This document shows, piece after piece, positions 13,881 to 29,400 of a stretch of 64,000 bases of DNA; the first letter of the stretch is position 1, and each line of letters begins with the position of its first letter. The stretch lies in contig JAVHZZ010000015.1 of NCBI GenBank assembly GCA_036250195.1, positions 1,612,001-1,676,000 of the forward strand, read 5' to 3'. The notes under the pieces are model-generated. The model saw only the letters and a list, made by a program, of their open reading frames with translations, searched no databases and had not been told where the DNA came from. This stretch comes from Mixophyes australis. Lineage: Eukaryota; Chordata; Amphibia; Anura; Limnodynastidae. Position numbers and translations under genes: made by a program.

Positions 13881-15250
13881 TGATTCATGATTCGATTCAT
13901 GAATTATGATTCATAATTCATAATTCGATTCATGATTCATGATTCATGATTCATGATTCAATTAATGATTCATGATTCAATTCATGATTCATGATTCATG
14001 ATTCAATGCACGATTCATCATTCATGATTCATGATTCAATTCATGATTCATGATTCAATTCATGATTCATGAGTCGATTCATGATTCATGATTCATGATT
14101 CATGATTCAATTCATAATTCATGATTCATGATTCATGATTCATGATTAAATTCATGATTCATCATTCAATTCATGATTCATGATTCGATTCATGATCCAT
14201 GATTCAATTCATGATTCATGATTCGATTCATGATTCATCATTCAATTCATGATTTATGATTTATGATTCAATTTATGATTCAATTCATGATTCATGATTC
14301 AATTCATGATTCATGATTCGATTCATGATTAATGATTCGATTCATGATTCATGATTCAATTCATGATTCATGATTCATGATTCAATTCATGAATCATGAT
14401 TCAATTCATGATTCATGATTCGATTCATGATTCATGATTCATCATTCATGATTCATGATTCAATTCATGATTCATGATTCGATTCATGATTCATGGTTCA
14501 ATTCATGATTCATGATTCAATTCATGATTTATGATTCGATTCATGATTCATGATTCAATTCATGATTCATGATTCGATTCATGATTAATGATTCAATTCA
14601 TGATTCATGATTCATGATTCAATTCATGATTCATGATTCAATTCATGATTTATGATTCATGATTTGATTCATGATTCATGATTCGATTCATGATTCATGA
14701 TTCGATTCATGATTCATGATTCATGATTCGATTCATGATTCATGATTCGATTCATGATTCATGATTCATGATTCGATTCATGATTTATGATTCGATTCAT
14801 GATTCATGATTCATGATTCGATTCATGATTCATGATTCGATTCATAATTCATGATTCAAAATTCATGATTCGATTCATGATTCATGATTCATGATTCAAT
14901 TCATGATTCATGATTCATGATTCGATTCATGATTCATGATTCGATTCATGATTCATGATTCGATTCATGATTCATGATTCGATTCATGATTCATGATTCA
15001 TGATTCAATTCATGATTCATGATTCGATTCATGATTCATGATTCAATTCATGATTTATGATTCATGATTCAATTTATGATTCAATTCATGATTCATGATT
15101 TAATTCATGATTCATGATTCATGATTCATGATTCATGATTCAATTCATGATTTATGATTTGATTCATGATTCATGATTCATGATTCAATTCATGATTCAT
15201 GATTCAATTCATGATTTATGATTCGATTCATGATTCATGATTCAATTCAT
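13880..15250 (+). repeat. 1.37-kb higher-order repeat, copy 1
   Basis: The pair of ATTCATA words leading to ATTCG (CATAATT at 13912 and 15281), AATGCACG (GCAC 14008/15377) and GATCC (14194/15563) all recur exactly 1,369 bp later; CATGGTTC (14495/15871) and CAAAATTC (14858/16234) recur 1,376 bp later, one heptamer more. Just upstream, near 13,875, is an isolated CAGATCATG word not seen elsewhere in the window. The unit has the same landmark order as the units at 39,300-42,300. Confidence 0.87.
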
Positions 15251-16600
15251 GATTCATGATTCGATTCATGAATTATGATTCATAATTCATAATTCGATTC
15301 ATGATTCATGATTCATAATTCATGATTCAATTAATGATTCATGATTCAATTCATGATTCATGATTCATGATTCAATGCACGATTCATCATTCATGATTCA
15401 TGATTCAATTCATGATTCATGATTCAATTCATGATTCATGAGTCGATTCATGATTCATGATTCATGATTCATGATTCAATTCATAATTCATGATTCATGA
15501 TTCATGATTCATGATTAAATTCATGATTCATCATTCAATTCATGATTCATGATTCGATTCATGATCCATTATTCAATTCATGATTCATGATTCGATTCAT
15601 GATTCATTATTCAATTCATGATTTATGATTTATGATTCAATTTATGATTCAATTCATGATTCATGATTCAATTCATGATTCATGATTCGATTCATGATTA
15701 ATGATTTGATTCATGATTCATGATTCAATTCATGATTCATGATTCATGATTCAATTCATGAATCATGATTCAATTCATGATTCATGATTTGATTCATGAT
15801 TCATGATTCATGATTCATGATTCATGATTCAATTCATGATTCATGATTCGATTCATGATTCATGATTCATGGTTCAATTCATGATTCATGATTCAATTCA
15901 TGATTTATGATTCGATTCATGATTCATGATTCAATTCATGATTCATGATTCGATTCATGATTAATGATTCAATTCATGATTCAAGATTCATGATTCAATT
16001 CATGATTCATGATTCAATTCATGATTTATGATTCATAATTTGATTCATGATTCATGATTCGATTCATGATTCATGATTCGATTCATGATTCATGATTCAT
16101 GATTCGATTCATGATTCATGATTCGATTCATGATTCATGATTCATGATTCGATTCAAGATTTATGATTCGATTCATGATTCATGATTCATGATTCGATTC
16201 ATGATTCATGATTCGATTCATAATTCATGATTCAAAATTCATGATTCGATTCATGATTCATGATTCATGATTCAATTCATGATTCATGATTCATGATTCG
16301 ATTCATGATTCATGATTCGATTCATGATTCATGATTCGATTCATGATTCATGATTCATGATTCAATTCATGATTCATGATTCGATTCATGATTCATGATT
16401 CAATTCATGATTTATGATTGATGATTCAATTTATGATTCAATTCATGATTCATGATTTAATTCATGATTCATGATTCATGATTCATGATTCATGATTCGA
16501 TTCATGATTCATGATTCATTATTTAATTCATGATTCATGATTCAATTCATGATTCATGATTTAATTCATGATTCATGATTCATGATTCAATTCATGATTC
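15251..16600 (+). repeat. 1.37-kb higher-order repeat, copy 2
   Basis: This is the tandem second copy of the preceding 1.37-kb unit, with landmarks in the same order. It differs by single substitutions (for example GATCCATT instead of GATCCATG near 15,563 and an ATTCATT after ATTCG near 15,600) and one extra heptamer before CATGGTTC. Its right part is also the start of the 2,745-bp unit below, so the two repeat systems overlap. Confidence 0.83.
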
Positions 16601-18564
16601 ATGATTCAATTCATGATTCATGATTCAATTCATGATTCATGATTCATGATTCATGATTCATGATTCAATTCATGATTTATGATTCGATTCATGATTCATG
16701 ATTCATGATTCAATTCATGATTCATGATTCGATTCATGATTTATGATTCGATTCATGATTCATGATTCATAATTCATGATTCATGATTCAATTCATGATT
16801 CATGATTCGATTCATGATTAATGATTCAATTCATGATTCATGATTTATGATTCAATTCATGATTTAATTCATGATTAATGATTCAATTCATGATTCATGA
16901 TTCATGATTTTATTCATGATTCATGATTCAATTCATGATTCATGATTTAATTCATGATTCATGATTTGATTCATGATTCATGATTCAGTATTCATGATTC
17001 AATTCATGATTCATGATTCATGATTCAATTCATGATTCATTTCATGATTCATGATTCATTTCATGATTCATGATTCATTATTCAATTCATGATTCATGAT
17101 TCAATTCATGATTCATTTCATGATTCATGATTCATTTCATGATTCATGATTCATTTCATGATTCATGATTTAATTCATGATTAATGATTCATGATTCAAT
17201 TCATGATTCATGATTCATGATTCGATTCATGATTTATGATTCGATTCATGATTCATGAGTCGATTCATGATTTATGATTCGATTCATGATTCATGATTCA
17301 TGATTCGATTCATGATTCATGATTCGATTCATAATTCATGATTCAAAATTCATGATTCGATTCATGATTCATGATTCATGATTCAATTCATGATTCATGA
17401 TTCATGATTCGATTCATGATTCATGATTCATGATTCATGATTCGATTCATGATTCATGATTCATGATTCGATTCATGATTCATGATTCGATTCATGATTC
17501 ATGATTCATGATTCAATTCATGATTCATGATTCATGATTCATGATTCATGATTCAATTCATGATTCATGATTCGATTCATGATTCATGATTCAATTCATG
17601 ATTTATGATTCATGATTCAATTTATGATTCAATTCATGATTCATGATTTAATTCATGATTCATGATTCATGATTCATGATTCATGATTCGATTCATGATT
17701 CATGATTCATTATTTAATTCATGATTCATGATTCAATTCATGATTCATGATTCGATTCATGATTCATGATTCATGATTCAATTCATGATTCATGATTCAT
17801 GATTCATGATTCATGATTCAATTCATGATTCATGATTCGATTCATGATTCATGATTCAATTCATGATTTATGATTCATGATTCAATTTATGATTCAATTC
17901 ATGATTCATGATTTAATTCATGATTCATGATTCATGATTCATGATTCATGATTCGATTCATGATTCATGATTCATTATTTAATTCATGATTCATGATTCA
18001 ATTCATGATTCATGATTTAATTCATGATTCATGATTCAATTCATGATTCATGATTCATGATTCATGATTCAATTCATGATTCATGATTCGATTCATGATT
18101 TATGATTCGATTCATGATTCATGATTCATAATTCATGATTCATGATTCAATTCATGATTCATGATTCGATTCATGATTAATGATTCAATTCATGATTCAT
18201 GATTTATGATTCAATTCATGATTTAATTCATGATTAATGATTCAATTCATGATTCATGATTTTATTCATGATTCATGATTCAATTCATGATTCATGATTT
18301 AATTCATGATTCATGATTTGATTCATGATTCATGATTCAGTATTCATGATTCAATTCATGATTCATGATTCATGATTCAATTCATGATTCATTTCATGAT
18401 TCATGATTCATTTCATGATTCATGATTCATTATTCAATTCATGATTCATGATTCAATTCATGATTCATTTCATGATTCATGATTCATTTCATGATTCATG
18501 ATTCATTTCATGATTCATGATTTAATTCATGATTAATGATTCATGATTCAATTCATGATTCATG
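15820..18564 (+). repeat. 2,745-bp higher-order repeat, copy 1
   Basis: Six landmarks recur exactly 2,745 bp later: CATGGTTC (GG at 15871/18616), a rare ATTCAAG word (AAG 15983/18728), CATAATTTG (16034/18779), GATTGATG (16416/19161) and two CAGTATTC (16986/19731, 18338/21083). The ATTCAAG, CATAATTTG and GATTGATG words are rare or absent elsewhere, so they are private variants copied with the unit. Internally CAGTATTC spacing is 1,352 bp, so the unit is a dimer of about 1.35- and 1.39-kb monomers. Confidence 0.9.
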
Positions 18565-21309
18565 ATTCATGATTCAATTCATGATTCATGATTCGATTCA
18601 TGATTCATGATTCATGGTTCAATTCATGATTCATGATTCAATTCATGATTTATGATTCGATTCATGATTCATGATTCAATTCATGATTCATGATTCGATT
18701 CATGATTAATGATTCAATTCATGATTCAAGATTCATGATTCAATTCATGATTCATGATTCAATTCATGATTTATGATTCATAATTTGATTCATGATTCAT
18801 GATTCGATTCATGATTCATGATTCGATTCATGATTCATGATTCATGATTCGATTCATGATTCATGATTCGATTCATGATTCATGATTCATGATTCGATTC
18901 AAGATTTATGATTCGATTCATGATTCATGATTCATGATTCGATTCATGATTCATGATTCGATTCATAATTCATGATTCAAAATTCATGATTCGATTCATG
19001 ATTCATGATTCATGATTCAATTCATGATTCATGATTCATGATTCGATTCATGATTCATGATTCGATTCATGATTCATGATTCGATTCATGATTCATGATT
19101 CATGATTCAATTCATGATTCATGATTCGATTCATGATTCATGATTCAATTCATGATTTATGATTGATGATTCAATTTATGATTCAATTCATGATTCATGA
19201 TTTAATTCATGATTCATGATTCATGATTCATGATTCATGATTCGATTCATGATTCATGATTCATTATTTAATTCATGATTCATGATTCAATTCATGATTC
19301 ATGATTTAATTCATGATTCATGATTCATGATTCAATTCATGATTCATGATTCAATTCATGATTCATGATTCAATTCATGATTCATGATTCATGATTCATG
19401 ATTCATGATTCAATTCATGATTTATGATTCGATTCATGATTCATGATTCATGATTCAATTCATGATTCATGATTCGATTCATGATTTATGATTCGATTCA
19501 TGATTCATGATTCATAATTCATGATTCATGATTCAATTCATGATTCATGATTCGATTCATGATTAATGATTCAATTCATGATTCATGATTTATGATTCAA
19601 TTCATGATTTAATTCATGATTAATGATTCAATTCATGATTCATGATTCATGATTTTATTCATGATTCATGATTCAATTCATGATTCATGATTTAATTCAT
19701 GATTCATGATTTGATTCATGATTCATGATTCAGTATTCATGATTCAATTCATGATTCATGATTCATGATTCAATTCATGATTCATTTCATGATTCATGAT
19801 TCATTTCATGATTCATGATTCATTATTCAATTCATGATTCATGATTCAATTCATGATTCATTTCATGATTCATGATTCATTTCATGATTCATGATTCATT
19901 TCATGATTCATGATTTAATTCATGATTAATGATTCATGATTCAATTCATGATTCATGATTCATGATTCGATTCATGATTTATGATTCGATTCATGATTCA
20001 TGAGTCGATTCATGATTTATGATTCGATTCATGATTCATGATTCATGATTCGATTCATGATTCATGATTCGATTCATAATTCATGATTCAAAATTCATGA
20101 TTCGATTCATGATTCATGATTCATGATTCAATTCATGATTCATGATTCATGATTCGATTCATGATTCATGATTCATGATTCATGATTCGATTCATGATTC
20201 ATGATTCATGATTCGATTCATGATTCATGATTCGATTCATGATTCATGATTCATGATTCAATTCATGATTCATGATTCATGATTCATGATTCATGATTCA
20301 ATTCATGATTCATGATTCGATTCATGATTCATGATTCAATTCATGATTTATGATTCATGATTCAATTTATGATTCAATTCATGATTCATGATTTAATTCA
20401 TGATTCATGATTCATGATTCATGATTCATGATTCGATTCATGATTCATGATTCATTATTTAATTCATGATTCATGATTCAATTCATGATTCATGATTCGA
20501 TTCATGATTCATGATTCATGATTCAATTCATGATTCATGATTCATGATTCATGATTCATGATTCAATTCATGATTCATGATTCGATTCATGATTCATGAT
20601 TCAATTCATGATTTATGATTCATGATTCAATTTATGATTCAATTCATGATTCATGATTTAATTCATGATTCATGATTCATGATTCATGATTCATGATTCG
20701 ATTCATGATTCATGATTCATTATTTAATTCATGATTCATGATTCAATTCATGATTCATGATTTAATTCATGATTCATGATTCAATTCATGATTCATGATT
20801 CATGATTCATGATTCAATTCATGATTCATGATTCGATTCATGATTTATGATTCGATTCATGATTCATGATTCATAATTCATGATTCATGATTCAATTCAT
20901 GATTCATGATTCGATTCATGATTAATGATTCAATTCATGATTCATGATTTATGATTCAATTCATGATTTAATTCATGATTAATGATTCAATTCATGATTC
21001 ATGATTTTATTCATGATTCATGATTCAATTCATGATTCATGATTTAATTCATGATTCATGATTTGATTCATGATTCATGATTCAGTATTCATGATTCAAT
21101 TCATGATTCATGATTCATGATTCAATTCATGATTCATTTCATGATTCATGATTCATTTCATGATTCATGATTCATTATTCAATTCATGATTCATGATTCA
21201 ATTCATGATTCATTTCATGATTCATGATTCATTTCATGATTCATGATTCATTTCATGATTCATGATTTAATTCATGATTAATGATTCATGATTCAATTCA
21301 TGATTCATG
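18565..21309 (+). repeat. 2,745-bp higher-order repeat, copy 2
   Basis: This is the tandem second copy of the 2,745-bp dimer. The offset does not change between 18,616 and 21,083, so no net insertion or deletion separates the copies over about 2.5 kb, and the stretch I compared around 18,725-18,920 matched base for base. This makes it one of the youngest events in the window. Near 18,555-18,575 the ATTAATG words that normally lead to an ATTCG/ATTTATG segment instead join the CATGGTTC segment, marking the duplication junction. A further CAGTATTC at 22366 lies 1,283 bp after the last one here, so a shorter monomer follows. Confidence 0.9.
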
Positions 21310-21504
21310 ATTCATGATTCGATTCATGATTTATGATTCGATTCATGATTCATGATTCATGAGTCGATTCATGATTTATGATTCGATTCATGATTCATGA
21401 TTCATGATTCGATTCATGATTCATGATTCGATTCATAATTCATGATTCAAAATTCATGATTCGATTCATGATTCATGATTCATGATTCAATTCATGATTC
21501 ATGA

Positions 21505-24500
21505 TTCTTGATTCGATTCATGATTCATGATTCATGATTCATGATTCGATTCATGATTCATGATTCATGATTCGATTCATGATTCATGATTCATGATTCG
21601 ATTCATGATTCATGATTCATGATTCATGATTCATGATTCGATTCATGATTCATGATTCATGATTCAATTCATGATTCATGATTCGATTCATGATTCATGA
21701 TTCGATTCATGATTCATGATTCATGATTCATGATTCGATTCATGATTCATGATTCATGATTCAATTCATGATTCATGATTCGATTCATGATTCATGATTC
21801 AATTCATGATTTATGATTCATGATTCAATTTATGATTCAATTCATGATTCATGATTTAATTCATGATTCATGATTCATGATTCATGATTCATGATTCGAT
21901 TCATGATTCATGATTCATTATTTAATTCATGATTCATGATTCAATTCATGATTCATGATTTAATTCATGATTCATGATTCATGATTCAATTCATGATTCA
22001 TGATTCAATTCATGATTCATGATTCAATTCATGATTCATGATTCAATTCATGATTCATGATTCATGATTCATGATTCATGATTCAATTCATGATTTATGA
22101 TTCGATTCATGATTCATGATTCATGATTCGATTCATGATTTATGATTCGATTAATGATTTATGATTCGATTCATGATTCATGATTCATAATTCATGATTC
22201 ATGATTCAATTCATGATTCATGATTTATGATTCAATTCATGATTTAATTCATGATTAATGATTCAATTCATGATTCATGATTCATGATTTTATTCATGAT
22301 TCATGATTCAATTCATGATTCATGATTTAATTCATGATTCATGATTTGATTCATGATTCATGATTCAGTATTCATGATTCAATTCATGATTCATGATTCA
22401 ATTCATGATTCATTTCATGATTCATGATTCATTTCATGATTCATGATTCATTATTCAATTCATGATTCATGATTCAATTCATGATTCATTTCATGATTCA
22501 TGATTCATTTCATGATTCATGATTCAATTCATGATTCAAGATTCGATTCATGATTTATGATTCGATTCATGATTCATGATTCATGAGTCGATTCATGATT
22601 TATGATTCGATTCATGATTCATGATTCATGATTCGATTCATGATTCATGATTCGATTCATAATTCATGATTCAAAATTCATGATTCGATTCATGATTCAT
22701 GATTCATGATTCAATTCATGATTCATGATTCATGATTCGATTCATGATTCATGATTCATGATTCATGATTCGATTCATGATTCATGATTCATGATTCGAT
22801 TCATGATTCATGATTCATGATTCGATTCATGATTCATGATTCATGATTCATGATTCATGATTCGATTCATGATTCATGATTCATGATTCAATTCATGATT
22901 CATGATTCGATTCATGATTCATGATTCGATTCATGATTCATGATTCATGATTCATGATTCATGATTCGATTCATGATTCATGATTCATGATTCAATTCAT
23001 GATTCATGATTCGATTCATGATTCATGATTCAATTCATGATTTATGATTCATGATTCAATTTATGATTCAATTCATGATTCATGATTTAATTCATGATTC
23101 ATGATTCATGATTCATGATTCATGATTCGATTCATGATTCATGATTCATTATTTAATTCATGATTCATGATTCAATTCATGATTCATGATTTAATTCATG
23201 ATTCATGATTCATGATTCAATTCATGATTCATGATTCAATTCATGATTCATGATTCAATTCATGATTCATGATTCATGATTCATGATTCATGATTCAATT
23301 CATGATTTATGATTCGATTCATGATTCATGATTCATGATTCGATTCATGATTTATGATTCGATTCATGATTTATGATTCGATTCATGATTCATGATTCAT
23401 AATTCATGATTCATGATTCAATTCATGATTCATGATTCGATTCATGATTAATGATTCAATTCATGATTCATGATTTATGATTCAATTCATGATTTAATTC
23501 ATGATTAATGATTCAATTCATGATTCATGATTCATGATTTTATTCATGATTCATGATTCAATTCATGATTCATGATTTAATTCATGATTCATGATTCATG
23601 ATTCAATTCATGATTCATTTCATGATTCATGATTCATTTCATGATTCATGATTCATTATTCAATTCATGATTCATTTCATGATTCATGATTCATTTCATG
23701 ATTCATGATTCATTTCATGATTCATGATTTAATTCATGATTAATGATTCATGATTCAATTCATGATTCATGATGCACTTCATGATTCATGATTTAATTCA
23801 TGATTCATGCTTCAATTCATGTTTCATGATTCGATTCATGATTCATGATTCAATTCATGATTCATGATTCATTATTCAATTCATGATTTATGATTCGATT
23901 CATGATTCATGATCCGATTCATGATTCATGATTCGATTTATGATTTATGATTTAATTCATGATTCATGATTCATTATTTAATTCATGATTCGATTCATGA
24001 TTCAATTCATGATTCATGATTCATGATTCTATTTATGATTCATGATTCGATTCATGATTCAATTCATGATTCATGATTCGATTCATGATTCATGATTAAA
24101 TTCATGATTCATGATTCGATTCATGATTCATGATTAATGATTCAATTCATGATTCATGATTCGATTCATGATTCATGATTCAATTCATGATTCATGATTT
24201 ATGATTCAATTTTTGATTCAATTCATGATTCATGATTCAATTCATGATTCATGATTCAATTCATGATTCATTAATCGATTCATGATTCATGATTCATGAT
24301 TCATGATTCATGATTCAATTCATGATTCATGATTCGATTCATGATTCATGATTCGATTCATGATTCATGATTCAATTCATTATTTATAATTTATGATTCA
24401 ATTTATGATTCAATTCATGATTCATGATTCGATTCATGGTTCATGATTCATTATTTAATTCATGATTCATGATTCAATTCATGATTCATGATTCAATTCA

Positions 24501-27500
24501 TGATTCATGATTCATGATTTAATTCATGATTCATGATTCAATTCATGATTCATGATTCAATGCACGATTCATCATTCATGATTCATGATTCAATTCATGA
24601 TTCATGATTCAATTCATGATTCATGAGTCGATTCATGATTCATGATTCATGATTCAATTCATGATTCATGATTCGATTCATGATTCATGATTCATAATTC
24701 ATGATTCGATTCATGATTCATGATTCAATTTATGATTCATCATTCAATTCATGAATCATGATTAGATTCATGATTCATGATTCAATTCATGATTCGATTC
24801 ATGATTCATCATTCAATTCATGATTTATGATTTATGATTCAATTTATGATTCAATTCATGATTCATGATTCAATTCATGATTCATGATTCGATTCATGAT
24901 TCATGATTCAATTCATGATTCATGATTCAATTCATGATTCATGATTCATGATTCAATTCATGAATCATGATTCAATTCATGATTCATGATTCAATTCATG
25001 ATTCATGATTCGATTCATGATTCATGATTCAAATCATGATTTATGATTCATGATTCAATTTATGATTCAATTCATGATTCATGATTTAATTCATGATTCA
25101 TGATTCATGATTCATGATTCGATTCATGATTCATGATTCATTATTTAATTCATGATTCATGATTCAATTCATGATTCATGATTTAATTCATGATTCATGA
25201 TTCATGATTCAATTCATGATTCATGATTCAATTCATGATTCATGTTTCAATTCATGATTCATGATTCATGATTCATGATTCATGATTCAATTCATGATTC
25301 ATGATTCGATTCATGATTTATGATTCGATTCATGATTCATGATTCATAATTCATGATTCATGATTCAATTCATGATTCATGATTCGATTCATGATTAATG
25401 ATTCAATTCATGATTCATGATTTATGATTCAATTCATGATTTAATTCATGATTAATGATTCAATTCATGATTCATGATTCATGATTTTATTCATGATTCA
25501 TGATTCAATTCATGATTCATGATTTAATTCATGATTCATGATTTGATTCATGATTCATGATTCAGTATTCATGATTCAATTCATGATTCATGATTCATGA
25601 TTCAATTCATGATTCATTTCATGATTCATGATTCATTTCATGATTCATGATTCATTATTCAATTCATGATTCATGATTCAATTCATGATTCATTTCATGA
25701 TTCATGATTCATTTCATGATTCATGATTCATTTCATGATTCATGATTTAATTCATGATTAATGATTCATGATTCAATTCATGATTCATGATTCAGTATTC
25801 GATTCATGATTTATGATTCGATTCATGATTCATGATTCATGAGTCGATTCATGATTTATGATTCGATTCATGATTCATGATTCATGATTCGATTCATGAT
25901 TCATGATTCGATTCATAATTCATGATTCAAAATTCATGATTCGATTCATGATTCATGATTCATGATTCAATTCATGATTCATGATTCATGATTCGATTCA
26001 TGATTCATGATTCATGATTCATGATTCAATTCATGATTCATGATTCATGATTCGATTCATGATTCATGATTCATGATTCGATTCATGATTCATGATTCAT
26101 GATTCATGATTCATGATTCGATTCATGATTCATGATTCATGATTCAATTCATGATTCATGATTCGATTCATGATTCATGATTCGATTCATGATTCATGAT
26201 TCATGATTCATGATTCATGATTCGATTCATGATTCATGATTCATGATTCAATTCATGATTCATGATTCGATTCATGATTCATGATTCAATTCATGATTTA
26301 TGATTCATGATTCAATTTATGATTCAATTCATGATTCATGATTTAATTCATGATTCATGATTCATGATTCGATTAATGATTCATGATTCATTATTTAATT
26401 CATGATTCATGATTCAATTCATGATTCATGATTTAATTCATGATTCATGATTCATGATTCAATTCATGATTCATGATTCAATTCATGATTCATGATTCAT
26501 GATTCATGATTCATGATTCAATTCATGATTTATGATTCGATTCATGATTCATGATTCATGATTCGATTCATGATTTATGATTCGATTCATGATTTATGAT
26601 TCGATTCATGATTCATGATTCATAATTCATGATTCATGATTCAATTCATGATTCATGATTTATGATTCAATTCATGATTTAAATCATGATTAATGATTCA
26701 ATTCATGATTCATGATTCATGATTTTATTCATGATTCATGATTCAATTCATGATTCATGATTTAATTCATGATTCATGATTTGATTCATGATTCATGATT
26801 CAGTATTCATGATTCAATTCATGATTCATGATTCAATTCATGATTCATTTCATGATTCATGATTCATTTCATGATTCATGATTCATTATTCAATTCATGA
26901 TTCATGATTCAATTCATGATTCATTTCATGATTCATGATTCATTTCATGATTCATGATTCATTTCATGATTCATGATTTAATTCATGATTAATGATTCAT
27001 GATTCAATTCATGATTCATGATTCGATTCATGATTTATGATTCGATTCATGATTCATGATTCATGAGTCGATTCATGATTTATGATTCGATTCATGATTC
27101 ATGATTCATGATTCGATTCATGATTCATGATTCGATTCATAATTCATGATTCAAAATTCATGATTCGATTCATGATTCATGATTCATGATTCAATTCATG
27201 ATTCATGATTCATGATTCATGATTCATGATTCATGATTCGATTCATGATTCATGATTCATGATTCAATTCATGATTCATGATTCATGATTCATGATTCAT
27301 GATTCATGATTCGATTCATGATTCATGATTCATGATTCAATTCATGATTCATGATTCGATTCATGATTCATGATTCATGATTCATGATTCATGATTCGAT
27401 TCATGATTCATGATTCATGATTCAATTCATGATTCATGATTCGATTCATGATTCATGATTCGATTCATGATTCATGATTCATGATTCATGATTCATGATT

Positions 27501-29400
27501 CGATTCATGATTCATGATTCATGATTCAATTCATGATTCATGATTCGATTCATGATTCATGATTCAATTCATGATTTATGATTCATGATTCAATTTATGA
27601 TTCAATTCATGATTCATGATTTAATTCATGATTCATGATTCATGATTCATGATTTGATTCATGATTCATGATTCATTATTTAATTCATGATTCATGATTC
27701 AATTCATGATTCATGATTTAATTCATGATTCATGATTCATGATTCAATTCATGATTCATGATTCAATTCATGATTCATGATTCAATTCCTGATTCATGAT
27801 TCAATTCATGATTCATGATTCATGATTCATGATTCATGATTCAATTCATGATTTATGATTCGATTCATGATTCATGATTCATGATTCGATTCATGATTTA
27901 TGATTCGATTCATGATTTATGATTCGATTCATGATTCATGATTCATAATTCATGATTCATGATTCAATTCATGATTCATGATTCGATTCATGATTAATGA
28001 TTCAATTCATGATTCATGATTTATGATTCAATTCATGATTTAATTCATGATTAATGATTCAATTCATGATTCATGATTCATGATTTTATTCATGATTCAT
28101 GATTCAATTCATGATTCATGATTTAATTCATGATTCATGATTCAATTCATGATTCATTTCATGATTCATGATTCATTTCATGATTCATGATTCATTATTC
28201 AATTCATGATTCATTTCATGATTCATGATTCATTTCATGATTCATGATTCATTTCATGATTCATGATTTAATTCATGATTAATGATTCATGATTCAATTC
28301 ATGATTCATGATGCACTTCATGATTCATGATTTAATTCATGATTCATGATTCAATTCATGTTTCATGATTCGATTCATGATTCATGATTCAATTCATGAT
28401 TCATGATTCATTATTCAATTCATGATTTATGATTCGATTCATGATTCATGATCCGATTCATGATTCATGATTCGATTTATGATTTATGATTTAATTCATG
28501 ATTCATGATTCATTATTTAATTCATGATTCGATTCATGATTCAATTCATGATTCATGATTCATGATTCTATTTATGATTCATGATTCGATTCATGATTCA
28601 ATTCATGATTCATGATTCGATTCATGATTCATGATTAAATTCATGATTCATGATTCGATTCATGATTCATGATTAATGATTCAATTCATGATTCATGATT
28701 CGATTCATGATTCATGATTCAATTCATGATTCATGATTTATGATTCAATTTTTGATTCAATTCATGATTCATGATTCAATTCATGATTCATGATTCAATT
28801 CATGATTCATTAATCGATTCATGATTCATGATTCATGATTCATGATTCATGATTCATGATTCGATTCATGATTCATGATTCGATTCATGATTCATGATTC
28901 AATTCATTATTTATAATTTATGATTCAATTTATGATTCAATTCATGATTCATGATTCGATTCATGGTTCATGATTCATTATTTAATTCATGATTCATGAT
29001 TCAATTCATGATTCATGATTCAATTCATGATTCATGATTCATGATTTAATTCATGATTCATGATTCAATTCATGATTCATGATTCGATTCATGATTCATG
29101 ATTCATAATTCATGATTCGATTCATGATTCATGATTCATGATTCATGATTCAATTCATGATTCATGATTCAATTCATGATTCATGATTCATGATTCAATG
29201 CACGATTCATCATTCATGATTCATGATTCAATTCATGATTCATGATTCAATTCATGATTCATGAGTCGATTCATGATTCATGATTCATGATTCATGATTC
29301 AATTCATGATTCATGATTCGATTCATGATTCGATTCATGATTCATGATTCATAATTCATGATTCGATTCATGATTCATGATTCATGATTCAATTTATGAT
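21505..29400 (+). repeat. 7.9-kb higher-order repeat, copy 1
   Basis: A long ordered set of landmarks recurs 7.9-8.07 kb later: CTTGATTCG 21507/29409 (7,902), CAGTATTC 22366/30268 (7,902), GAGTCG 22585/30487 (7,902), GATGCACTTC 23774/31676 (7,902), ATTAATCG 24270/32172 (7,902), TATTTATAA 24381/32380 (7,999), AATGCACG 24562/32561 (7,999), GATTAGATT 24763/32788 (8,025), CAGTATTC 25563/33614 and CAGTATTCG 25793/33844 (8,051), CAGTATTC 26801/34866 (8,065), CCTG 27788/35669 (7,881), GATGCACTTC 28313/36201 (7,888), AATGCACG 29200/37185 (7,985). The unit contains two related halves, each with one GATGCACTTC (4,539 bp apart). Confidence 0.92.

Noticed and set aside
24376..24395. TATTTATAATTTATG as a TATA-box promoter (also near 28,915, 32,380, 36,808, 44,035)
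   Set aside because: It is a run of ordinary variant words (ATTCATT, ATTTATA, ATTTATG) in repeat phase, copied with the units, with no initiator or downstream gene.
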